This document shows, piece after piece, positions 12,991 to 29,410 of a stretch of 64,000 nucleotides of DNA; the stretch's first letter is position 1; each line of letters starts with the position of its first letter. The notes under the pieces are model-generated. The model saw only the letters and a list, made by a program, of their open reading frames with translations, had not been told where the DNA came from and searched no databases. Source of the DNA: Galerina marginata (taxonomy: Eukaryota > Basidiomycota > Agaricomycetes > Agaricales > Galerinaceae); assembly GCA_023014335.1 (NCBI GenBank), contig JAECYW010000008.1:1302001-1366000 (forward strand). Reading direction: 5' to 3'. The translations under genes were made by a program, and so were the position numbers.

Positions 12991-13794
12991 TTTATCCACT
13001 CATCATCGATCCCCACTTATTTCTCGTCATATTTCTCGCCTTATGGTTATGAATGTAAGTTTAAATATTGACCAATTAACACTACTGAACAATACTCGGA
13101 TACCGCTAATATCCCTCACGTACATGACTCCTGGCTCATCACAATTGCTTTGTTGTATATGTCCTATGTAACATCATTATACTTCACTCGTCCATGTCCT
13201 ACGTCTATCTCGACCCTTCTTACCCACACATATTTTCTCATATCATCAGGCTTTCCTCTATACGTTTCGCTATCATCGCTCCACATCCTGTCCTTCAAGA
13301 CTACATCTTTCTATTGCACACCTCCACTTCCAGCTCCAGTCGACATGACCCGCCTCATAACCGGCATGATCCAGATATCTGTTGTGATTTACAACCTTAC
13401 CACTTCGTTTCTTTTGTTTTTCTCTTTGGGTATAATCTGTAGAATTTATGACATTGCAGAATGAAATGGAGTGACTGTTTACTGGAGACGGCATGATTTT
13501 GCAAGCTGAGGATATCGACAGCCAAATCTGCGGTACTCTGCCCTCAAAAGTCAACCACAAGATTTCATTCATTACTATAGGATATCCGTACCCCCTGCCC
13601 ATTTTACTCACTCAAAGTATTTTTGCCTGATCTCAGACTCAGAATGGCAACGCAAATCTTATAAGACAGTCAGGGAGTTTGAGCATGGGTTTTATAAATT
13701 TCCAAGGATATTCTGGTAATATAATATTACGCGTATTTCTCTGGCTACTGGTAATGATTAAAAGTCCTGCGTTGTAGACGAGACAAGCAATCCA
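12991..13794. other. Intergenic, no gene seen
   Basis: 3' flanks of the convergent RING gene and hydrophobin gene. Pyrimidine-rich short frames only, with no recognisable product. Confidence 0.4.
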
Positions 13795-14322
13795 CTACAA
13801 TTTGATGTTGACTGGAGTGCAGCCGATGGCAACTAGTCCATCTATTACAAACAATCATGGTCAGAACTGTATGTCTTCCAGAAGAGCTCAATGCTTACTG
13901 AACGAGTTGTTGCTGCAGCAAACTGGCTGTGCGGAGCTACAGATCGTGAGGGTCAGCGTCCGAGAAATAGTTTTGGGCATAAATCAGCCTACCATGAATT
14001 TCCTGCAATGCCAATAACGGTGATGGGGCTGCAGGTGCCGCCAACAAGGGCGGTAACACTCCCGACAGCGACACCAACCAGTGCAAGGAGAGCTTCGCCA
14101 GACGGGCTGCTAGCGGTTTGGACGGTTTGACCTAAAATCCCGAAGTTTAATCAGTAATGCAGTCGCCGCAGAAGCAAACAACTCGAGTGGAACGTACATA
14201 CAGCACTGGAGGTCGCCGGTGGTGCACTGGCTGGCGGGGGGCGCACTGGTGCGGTGAACCGGTGTAACTGTGGCAGCAGCAAGGGTTGCGAGAGCAAGAG
14301 TGGAGATAACTTTGAATTGCAT
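13795..14322 (-). CDS. Class I hydrophobin
   Basis: Small secreted amphipathic coat protein of hyphae, fruit bodies or spores. Four exons splice to about 113 residues. The signal peptide is MQFKVISTLALATLAAA, followed by the eight-cysteine pattern C-(6)-CC ... C-(12)-C-(5)-CC-(12)-C. The CC doublet at the first exon end is completed across the intron GTATGT...TTTAG (T|GT codon). The second block is GGTCSPITVIGIAGNSC, the third QPVCCSNNSF, and the end GLVAIGCTPVNIKL-stop at 13795. The long hydrophobic segment before cysteine 4 and the spacing fit class I rather than class II. All splice sites are canonical and the frame is clean, so it should be functional. A TATAAG element lies about 63 bp upstream. 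Confidence 0.93.
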
Positions 14323-14384
14323 ATTGTTTAGAAAGTACTTGAAGGTATTTCGAATGAAGAATAGTCACTGGAAAGTCGAGGGCC

Positions 14385-14390
14385 CTTATA
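14385..14390 (-). promoter_or_regulatory. TATA-like element of the hydrophobin gene
   Basis: TATAAG on the minus strand, about 63 bp before the hydrophobin ATG. Spacing and match are plausible, but this is inferred from the motif alone. Confidence 0.35.
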
Positions 14391-15562
14391 CCAATCAATT
14401 TCGAAAAAAAAACGTTCAAATTCAAATACGTCTGCTATACTTTGAATTAGAAGCCAAGGAAAGAGTTGTGTGATGAGGTGGAGCGGCAAGTCGAAGTGGA
14501 GGCACGAAACATTGAAGGGTGTCAATTGAGGAGCCGTCCTGTGCTTCATTGGCAGTGGTCGAAGCTGTGGAGACCACCATCTTTTGACACGGTAAATGGA
14601 TAGCCTCGACCACAGCAAGGCCTGAAGATTGTCGCCAGCGTAAAATAGAATGTGAGACGAAAGCTTTTGGAGATACACTGTAGCATTTTTCTAGTGAGCC
14701 AGTAGGTAAAGAGTCACCCAGTCAATAGTTTCCCAACGGCGCAAAGTATAATGACGATTTGGCGTCATCGCTATTTTCTCAACAAGTAGATGAAAGATCG
14801 GACAGAGAGTGGTCGTAAAAGAAACCGACAAGCAAATGATCATTCCGAGTCTGTCAGCCTTCAAAGCAGAAGAAGCTGAGAGTACGGTGAAAATACATAT
14901 CACCAAACAGTAATACGGCGTCATTGGGCCTTAACGCCTCAAATTCAAAGCTACCTCCATGAACAAGAGATCTGTAGCCAGCGAAGACGATGAGAACAAG
15001 ATGAGAAGCAGAGCGACAGCGCGGCCTGGGTCCATTTTGTTCACAAGCGTGGGAAGAAATATTCAATCATTGGACCTTGGCTAATCCATGTTGATGCTGT
15101 ACCTCTCTACACCTCTTCAACATGCCAGTTGTCGATCTAACGCCTCAGGAAACATTATGGACGATGGTTAGGTAGATCATCGAAGGTCACGATATGAAGG
15201 TCAGTTATACAGTCCTCAAAACCCAGTTATACATAGCTAACGGCGTGCCATCTTTCTTCATGGAAGCTCTTCCTGGACTTTGAAGGCTGACGCAGTGATC
15301 GTTTGTTTTCGGCGCCATTTACGACCACTCTTCGTCCGATGTTTCATGAACAACTGAAGACGAGCGATGACGCCAAATCGTCATTTGTTGCGGTCTGTAC
15401 CGTCACAGCCGAAAATCGGTGGATTTCACTGGGATGAACTTTGAGGATTTTGCCTGAACAACAATTACCGAGAGCTTCTCGGGTCCTACCATACCGTAAC
15501 GGTGCCCATATATTCAACACCCCGCGGCATCGGCTGCTCACTTTTAGAGGTGGATGGATAAG
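14391..15562. other. Intergenic with only weak ORFs
   Basis: Minus-strand frames around 14690-15066 contain a leader-like MDPGRAVALLLILFSSSSLA and hydrophobic stretches that could be a small membrane or secreted protein, but no family is recognised and the frames are short. A plus-strand ATG at 15123 opens only a 17-codon frame. I do not call a gene. Confidence 0.3.
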
Positions 15563-15570
15563 TATAAAAG
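15563..15570 (+). promoter_or_regulatory. TATA box of prenyl synthase fusion copy 2
   Basis: TATAAAAG 137 bp before the ATG at 15707, matching the arrangement of copy 1. The leader holds a probable intron ending in TTTTTATTAG about 15 bp before the start codon. Confidence 0.55.
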
Positions 15571-15706
15571 CAGGCTAAAAAGATGAGGGGCCGTAAAAAC
15601 CTCCAAGTTGAACGCAGCGACTTTCTTACCTTAAAGGTACAGTCTTTTTCTCTTGTAACTTACTAATAAATAACATAACCATTTTTATTAGTTCACAACG
15701 CTCGTC

Positions 15707-18285
15707 ATGTCTGCCAAAATCATCGACGCTGCTATTGCTCACCATGCCGACTGGCCCGCACCTGGTACTAAGGTTCAGAAAATGTCGGAGATCGACCTTC
15801 CTCGCATGTCCAGTGGCACCGAGTGGTGGTACTACAATTTTCACCTTTCGCTTGTCGATGGACGAAAAGCATCGGCTTTCGTAGCTTTCTTCCGGACCAC
15901 CTAGCCTAAAGCCATCATCCTCGCCTATATCCTGCACGAACGAGTTTCTTAACGTCCAAGCTCCAGTCGAGCACGAGCTTTGCCATACCCACCTTCTCAA
16001 TTTCGCTATTTCGATTCTTCCTGCGGATCCTCTACAATGTCCCTTCTCACCTCACATCAGCGCCACCTTCTGAGGTACAAGACGAGGCCTCCAATGGTCA
16101 GTACTTCTTCACGAGTGCCATGGACGCCGACAACGCTGCCTATATGTGCAGTATGCTCGAGGTTGAAACCCGAATGGATCCCCTTATCTTACGTTCCCTC
16201 CTCGAAGTCATGCGTGAGGGTAAAATCCCCGAACCGGACGCCTTCATCCCCGGTAACGTCTCTGTTTCCGAGAAGGGGGTTCTCGATCTCAAGTACGGCG
16301 ATCTCGCCAGTGTCGTTTGCAGCACGAATGCCGACGGCGAGGATGTATACCATATCGTCGCCCGCGCTGTCGATGGTTCATACGGGTTTGACATTGACCT
16401 CACTCCACGGAAGCCGCCTATTAACCACGGATGCAAATGGCGTTGTGCAGGGTGATCTCGTCTCCCCAGAAGACGGGATGTATTACTGCTTCGTCCCTCG
16501 CTGCGATGTATCGGGTTCCGTGCGCATGGACTAACGCATCAATAGAGGTGGATAGTGGCAACTCCATGGGTTGGTATGACCGGGAATTTGGCGGTGGGAT
16601 CCGAAAATGGTCCCAGGCCCACCACGAGCTCAATGGAGAGCTCATGGACGTGGGCGTCAGCGCAGTTATCCAATGGTTGGGACTTGACAGGTCTACACCC
16701 TATGCGACGTAGACATCTACAGTGGAGAATCCGTCGTTCGAGACAAACGTGCTATCGTCATCTCACCGGAGGGTACTCGTATTGAGTGCGATGAACACAG
16801 CTTGGACAGCATCGAAAACTGGACCTCCATGTTCACTCTGAACGAATATGGGACGAAGTGGGTCCTTGCCGTACCACAGCTGGATATCTACCTCTCGTTG
16901 GAAGCTTCATTTGCGAAACAGGAGTTTAGGACGATCTGCGCTGGCAGAGGATACTGGGAAGGCAGAATCACGGTTGCAGGGGACCATGGGCGGCGAGCTA
17001 GTGAACGGGCTTGGATTCGTGGAGGTAAGAATTTCAGTTCTCGCGTGAGATTTTCCACTTATCCTGGTTCATAGAGCGTGCCGCCTCAATTCGACACTAA
17101 ATTTGACAAACTCTTGAAGCGTATCGGCGGTCTAACTGCAGTAGAGGTGTCAAGAATCTACCCAGATTTCCTCATCGACGCAGAGCATGCCATGGACGTC
17201 CTGGCTGTCCAACCTCCACGTAATTTATCCACCCATCCTGAATCCCTTTCCCGACTCCGCTTTACCGAAGATATGTGTCTCGACACGTTATACAAACATT
17301 ACTTCGCACCTGTCCGCCATTTAACCGACCGCGGCGGAAAGTCATGGCGATCTTTCCTCAGCATAGCGTGCATTGCAATCTTTGGTGCCGACCCCGAACG
17401 TTTCAGACCCTTGCTTGCTGCAGCGGAACTCCTGCACACCGGATCACTCATCATCGATGATATCCAGGACCAAAGCCCCATGCGTCGTGGCGTCGACTCG
17501 GTCCATACAGTTTGGGGAGTCGCCACTGCTATCAACTCGGGAACAGCGGCATACTTCGCATTCGAGACGGCCATGCGCTCAATATCCGGTCATATGCCTG
17601 CGGAGCAGACTGTTCGCCTCTATGAGCTCTATTTCCAGACGATGCGGGCCGCGCATGTGGGCCAGGCCCTCGATATCGCTGGCCAGCAGCGGTCTGATCT
17701 GGACGACATATTAGCGGGACGTGCTCATCCTTCCAGTCTCGAGAAACGCGTCCTTTCAGTTCACCGCCTCAAGACAGCTATAGTTGCGGCTAACTTGGGC
17801 AAAATGTCGGCAATTATCGCGGACGCATCCCCTGCCCAAATCGACGCACTAACCACACATCTGGAACGTGTTGGGATTGCTTTCCAGATCATCGATGACG
17901 TCTACGATATTCGCGGGTTATCTCACTGTCATTACTACGGAGGGGCTGTCGGTGAAGAAGCCAGTGCTCAAGCGACGTGGTGATGACTATTCGCTCTGGC
18001 AAAATCAGCATCCCTATTGCGAAGGCGGGACTTAATGATGCCTTTAGACGAGGCACAGTGGGTATGGGAAACTGTCCTAAGCAAGCCAGGCAGGTGACGA
18101 CATTACGACGCAGAAGGTGATCGACAAGCTGGAGGCCTACGGGATTGTCGACGAATGTGTGAAGGAAGCTCATAAAATGGTAGACGACTCAGTGGGTGGA
18201 CTTGGAGCCACATTTGAGGGATACTCCATTCAAGATCTATCTCCGCGCTTTGGGCTGGTACTTGGTGAAGTACAATAGCATCTAG
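15707..18285 (+). CDS. CrtC/AttH-like domain fused to isoprenyl diphosphate synthase, copy 2
   Basis: Paralogue of the gene at 657 with the same order: MSAKIIDAAIAHH start, EWWYYNFHL, GWYDREFGG, an intron after LGFVE at about 17024-17074, then the synthase with GGKSWRS, LIIDDIQDQSPMRRG and FQIIDDVYD. The synthase frame is open from 17078 to about 17983. It then breaks at several single-base insertions (near 17987, 18032, 18095 and 18191) before the conserved end WYLVKYNSI-stop at 18285. The N-terminal part is broken after FRTT and near 16432. All aspartate motifs are intact. It is either a decaying copy or an assembly with insertion errors; the one-sided nature of the indels favours the latter. 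The product is expected to be a prenyl diphosphate or derivative, with the CrtC/AttH domain acting on an unknown substrate. Confidence 0.65.
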
Positions 18286-18732
18286 AATATTTACCGAACT
18301 TGTTTCCGTACGTTTTTCACTTCAGCTCTTTCCGTTCAAGTTTGGTGATCCTTATCTGTACATGAAGTTTAATAATAATGAAGATGCCTACTGCATTTAC
18401 AAGTAATTCCAACCATCAAGAGCAGCCTTCTCCTCCACTGCTGCTTCCGGTGTGCAAATTTAATTGCACTTTGGTCATATATCCTCGCGCTCAAACTCAC
18501 TCCCCTTGGCATTACGTTACTGAAATTTTGCACCTCCGGTAGCCGGAATGGCCGGTCCGCGACATCATCGATGATCGGTGGCTTTTTTGTTCGATTTCGA
18601 CGTTTACTTTTTGCTGTCATCATGGTTTGCAACCTAACCGCACAGAGCCCGCTTTGGATATTGGAAATCCTCTATCTATCTACTTGAAGGACTGGAAGAT
18701 CATACTTTCTGGCTCTTTCCTTCCGGACAAAA
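18286..18732. other. Intergenic, no gene seen
   Basis: Spacer between the prenyl synthase copy and the SET-domain gene, containing the latter's promoter. No clear TATA box. Confidence 0.4.
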
Positions 18733-20342
18733 ATGTCTGCCCCGTTATACGATATTTTACCGACACTTTGGGGAGGACGAAGTGCTTTTTCGAGGGAAGC
18801 TATACCCAAAGGAACACCTATTCTCTTCTGTTCAGCCCCCTATGCCAAAGTGATATTCTGGAAATTCAGACGAGAAGTTTGCGCCACCTGTTACGCCTAC
18901 GCAATGGAGAGCGGAAGGAGCAAATGGAGTATAAAGCTTGGAGAGGAGAGTCGGGGCGCTGGCGGGGCGTGGTTCTGCTCCGATCGGTGCCGCGATGCGT
19001 GCGTACAAGAAAACGAGATTTTCAAGGGCCAAGGTATAGGGTGGTGGCTAGAAATCAACGGGGCATTCGAAAGGCTCGTTTCGCAAATGGGCAAGGGTAA
19101 AAGGAAAGGAGCAACCTCAAATCAAAACCCAATCCTGCCAGCTCCTTCAAGTTAGCATTTCTAGATGATATCTCATCGGTGGTTATCACTCCCGAATTCC
19201 TCGATCGTGCATGGTCCATAGCAGAAGAAATTTCCTTAGGAGGATAGCAAAAACGGTTGGAAGACTGAATGGTCAGAACTGCTTACAGAATTCGAGCTCG
19301 ACACTGCCCGATTTGTGCTCGATGGACTTGTTCGAAAGTTGTCGAAGACGTCAATCCCTCTTCTCCGATTTTGGACCGGGTTTCTTCGAACAGAGAAGGT
19401 TACTGTGTCAGCGCCGGGAGATGGTCAGATCTCATGGGGTTGCAAGACAACGAGCTGGCTCTTGTGCGATCCAAACCATACATCCTTGACTCTCGTATCC
19501 GAGTATACCGCTTTCTTAGGCATCTTGCAACATCTCTATTTCCTCGGCGCAAACCTCACAGTGGATCAGGCACGCCTCGGGAGGGTTCGCCGGCCCCGTC
19601 CGCTCATATCGCTGACGAACTTCGGAATTGTTTGTCTACATCTGCGGAGGCACGGGCTCTCATGGCACGAGATCACGGAAATGTTTTTGGAATATGGGAT
19701 ATGGCTACGGAAGACGAAGGCAGCGAGATGCTCGGTTGGGGAGCATATGTATTTGGGTCCTACTTCAATCATGGTGAGTTGCTGTGCGTGAATGATTTTG
19801 ACACCGTCCCTTACCTTTCTTTAGGCTGCGCTCCGAACCTCAAGAAAAGCAGAGACAAACGTGGAATGCAGTTCTTTACGCTGCGAGACGTACTTCCAGG
19901 AGAGGAACTGTGCATAAGCTATATTGACGAGGAGTCTCTTTCCACCCAGGAGAGAAGCGAACATCTAGAGAGAGATTGGTTCTTTGTTTGTCGTTGCGCG
20001 AGATGTGCCCACGAATTGGACGGGGTTATGGGCAGCAGCCATGGTACTGAATTAAAAATACTCTTCCTAAATGATCCTAAGACTTACGATGATTTACTTC
20101 AGGTTGATAAATATCGGGTTATTAGCTCTGAAGGTACATCGACTTCTTTCTCCCATGTACGGATGACTATGTACCGACGTGTAGCCCACGTCTGCTCACG
20201 TATAATCCGTACGTGTCGGAAAATGATTCCTGATAATTGCAGGCTACATACGCAAGGTTTGATAAATTCTCATGTGGCTACCTGTGCCGCAGTGCTTGCG
20301 TACTCGTGTCGCTTAATCAAGTTTGTGCCACCTTTCACCTAA
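18733..20342 (+). CDS. SET-domain protein with Cys-rich insert (SET6/SMYD-like)
   Basis: Putative protein-lysine methyltransferase. The start MSAPLYDILPTLWGGRSAFSR matches the beginning of split-SET proteins (GRSxFSxxxIxKGxxIL). A zinc-finger-like insert follows, with CATC and AWFCSDRCRDAC. The core SET motifs lie at 19750-19935: YFNHGCAPN, spliced across the intron GTGAGT...TTTAG at about 19774-19826 and corresponding to the NHSCxPN motif, then RGMQFFTLRDVLPGEELCISYID. A post-SET-like VCRCARC follows. The frame breaks near 19155 and again near 19266, where deleting one T would restore EDEWSELLTEFELDTARF. The last 90 residues look non-conserved, so the true end may be earlier. The Ser in NHSC is Gly here. 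Confidence 0.7.
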
Positions 20343-20747
20343 TTGAAAAGGTATTTCGTTATCAGCACGACACTTGATCTTAAGCTCTACAAAATTAAGT
20401 TATTGAATAACCCAAGCCTCAGCTAAGTTTACCCCAAACCGCTACCATACTGAGGTCGGAACATGGAAAACCTTTGGGCTACGACCTGATTTAGATCAGT
20501 CGAGTCATATAGAAGTGTACATGTTGCCAAGAACCACGACTATCCCCTTTCATATACCTCCATGAGGCTCCGAGTTGCGCAAGCAGCGTCGCAGCCGGCA
20601 AGTGTTGTTCAGCCTTTTATACCAATTGCTTTCTCAAATGTCCTGACCAGCTTCATCTGATTCAGACACTGTCGTGTTTTTGTTCAAATTCCTATCAAGA
20701 GAACGGCAACAGCCTCTGAAGCTTAGTCACAGGCTGGCCTTTATGCA
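20343..20747. other. Intergenic, no gene seen
   Basis: Spacer before the ABC transporter start codon; only promoter-type sequence is expected. Confidence 0.4.
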
Positions 20748-26788
<6,041 letters not shown>

Positions 26789-26911
26789 CAATTCGCAATC
26801 ATCCCATACTTTGAACCACCTCTCATACCTGAAGCTCGTCTCGAACGGGCGGATATTCTGGAGCTCAGACCGTGACAATCTGCAAAATAGCAGACCATGT
26901 CGTAGGACATG

Positions 26912-28944
26912 CATCGCGGACTTCTAACCCCCCCTCATACCCAACAAGGACTCTTCTATACCTAAAGATTACTTTAGCCGCCCTATTAATTGTAACTCCC
27001 ACCTCATAATGCTATAATGTTCCCGTCTCATTGTGCGCATTCACTTCCCGAAAAGCTTAGATTGCGATGGTTGCCTCCAAATGGGATCGGTATTAAGTAT
27101 AGCCTGAGTGAATGAATATCACAGAAATGCAATCGGCGTACTGGGACTTCACAGCCATGAATGAACATTTCGGCCACGAGGCAACCTATTCATTGTGGTG
27201 TCAGTGTGATGACGATGTGAGAGAGTTCATTGAGCAGATACGACTTTACGAAGGTCAGGAGGTGAGAGAAGATAGATTTAGTGCCTTTGGTGAAGGAGAA
27301 GGTGGAAAAGAAATGGTCAATGTGAATAAAAAAGAGTCCAGTCGTCAGACTTTCCAGAGCCCTAGAAAATTTGGATTTCTGCACTGGAGACTATAAACAG
27401 ATTCCGACGGCAATCCGAGGCCAACGATATGTAAAACGCTGAGAACATATCGTCATGGCAGGAGCACTGCAACGCCACGAACGATGTGGGGTAGCGAAAT
27501 ACATTGCGGGGACTGAAGGCGGTGTGGGGTACTGGTCAAGAACAGAGTTTGTGGCACTAGAAGACTCGAACGGGGGACCAAGTCTATTTCTTTGTTCACA
27601 TCCAATGGGAGAAGAAGCGCCCGTTAGAACATGCCCAGATGGCATTTGACAGGAACGTGTTAGCCTCATGTTCTGATGTATTGAGAATTTGCCTCCATCT
27701 AGCAATGTCAGCATCGAGGACATATGAGCTGGCAAAGAAAGTTGACGACGTACTTGGGGTAGAGGACAGAGCAAATAGAAGCCGTAAGGCATGGTGCGGG
27801 AGTATGAATGTAGCCCGGGAAGAATGGGCACTCGACTGACGTACCTTTCATGAAAACTTGCAGGAGAGCATGATGTACTGGATTTCCTTCAAGTAGCCAA
27901 AACCCTTATACCTGTACACCAGCTTGAAAGGTGGCCTCCAGGAAAGGGAAGCATGAGAGAGAGATGGAGAGCACCCTTCTGCGGAGTGTCGAGTTCAGAT
28001 CAAGGCGACCCACACGCATCTACACACACCCACATCTCGGTTACGTTGGAAGTCGTTCTTAAGCATGGGAGAGGGGATGGAGAGAAGACATATGGCCACC
28101 GCATTGTCCAGGAGAATAGGGTGTCTCTTGAAAGAGCAAGTGCGTTGAACGGCTGAAAATAGAGGCGCGCAAAGCGTTCAGTTACTTATGAAAACAAGCT
28201 CCTAATCACTCTCCGGGGGCGAGATAAAAAAAGCCAACTCTGGTTCTTCTGATCGACAGTGGGAGCATGTCGAAGTTTTGGGAAGGCCGGAAGCTTTGGA
28301 CATTGACGGAAGAGAAGTTTTGTCACGGAACGTGGCTTACGCGCGGCAACGCAACAGGGTACAAAAGGAGTTCCGACCATGTATCCACAAGAAGGAACAA
28401 GTATTCCGGACAAATGATCAAAGGTGAACTGGTTCGAGTTGTCCCACCGAGGGGATTGGTTCAGGATTCAGGGGGGGCCTTGAACGATCTTCGTGTACTA
28501 CTGGCAGCATTCCGTCCACATACAAAGGGAAACGAGGAGCTAGATTCAAAAAGGTGGTGTCACGAACGCAAGTTCAAAATATGAGAGAGCAGTGGGGCAC
28601 AAAAGACAGAAGCCCATTGAAATCTTGACGCCCGAGGAAGTAGCAACAAGAACAAGGTCTTGCAGTCTGTTTTCGGAAGACCTCCGCGGAGACTGGATGG
28701 ATCAAATGAACGAATGGTATGAATAATATAATGAGAATGTGCTCGTCAGAGCGATACTTTTGGTACAAACGCGGAAAGAGTAATGAATCCAAATACCGAA
28801 ACGCGACTACGGTATCATGCTCTCCCACGATAACTTAAAACCCTCAGTTCGCAATATCGACACCATCGAGCATTAACGCGCTCCTGAACCATCCTTCGTA
28901 CGATATAACGGCCGTGAAATATAGAACAAGTGATTCGTGATAAC
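26912..28944. other. Unassigned region with short decayed-looking ORFs
   Basis: Several open frames (plus strand 27112-27396, 27639-27839, 27953-28156 and 28267-28584; minus strand 27391-27831) have biased, protein-like composition. One example is an acidic helical stretch around CDDDVREFIEQIRLYEGQE. They do not join into one frame and I recognise no family. The stretch could be a decayed gene or mobile-element remnant; I cannot support either. Confidence 0.3.
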
Positions 28945-29410
28945 TTATTTTGTGAATGCACGGATGACCTTCGCTGAGATGTGTAGGAAGAAGATGGATC
29001 CAATGAAGGATAACGATAGCACAAGGACGATGAAAGGGTCTCTGAATGACGTTCCAAGATCAGCCTTTACTATGAAACATACAACTGGAAACGCACACTC
29101 GGAGGCCTGGTGAATCGTCCGTGTAAAGTTTGAGCATGGTGTTTGATGAGCCCCCTGCTCCTGCAGCGCGCGAAGAATTTGGTCGCGACACTTGTGAGGA
29201 ACCCGCCGCACGTCGTCTGAGCCACAGAGACGACTTCAGCTTGCATTCAATCTAGAGTCGATTAAGCAGAGACCCATACCGAATTTGAGCCCCTGGCGGT
29301 TTTGCAACAGCAGAACCACGACCATTAACAGGGCGAGCGGGAAGAATCGGAGTCAGACTGTAAAGAATATAAGCTTTGAAAGACGAAATCACTGAAGTTA
29401 CACTGACCAT
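28945..29410 (-). CDS. SBH1: SEC61 beta subunit of the ER translocon
   Basis: Tail-anchored subunit of the Sec61/SecY protein-conducting channel in the ER membrane. Spliced exons give RPVNGRGSAVAKPPGAQI|RRRAAGSSQVSRPN, then the hallmark SNTMLKLYTDDSPGL|RVDPFIVLVLSLSF with the single C-terminal membrane helix and the end AKVIRAFTK-stop (28945). Introns lie at about 29214-29276 and 29025-29080. The ATG at 29410 is immediately followed by GTCAGT, so the first intron seems to start right after the start codon. Splicing to the TTTACAG acceptor gives MSDSDSS, but one extra base in the GGG run near 29338 then breaks the frame. Without that splice the frame reads through from the same ATG. About 98 residues, the normal length. 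Confidence 0.88.

Noticed and set aside
12483..13016. 177-residue minus-strand ORF
   Set aside because: Antisense shadow of the RING gene 1 tail; no motif or independent start context.
15123..15175. Plus-strand ATG opening a short frame after the hydrophobin region
   Set aside because: Only 17 codons before a stop, with no downstream exon that extends it to a known protein.
27391..27831. 146-residue minus-strand ORF considered as a real gene
   Set aside because: No recognisable family, no neighbouring exons in a consistent frame, and equally good frames on the other strand.
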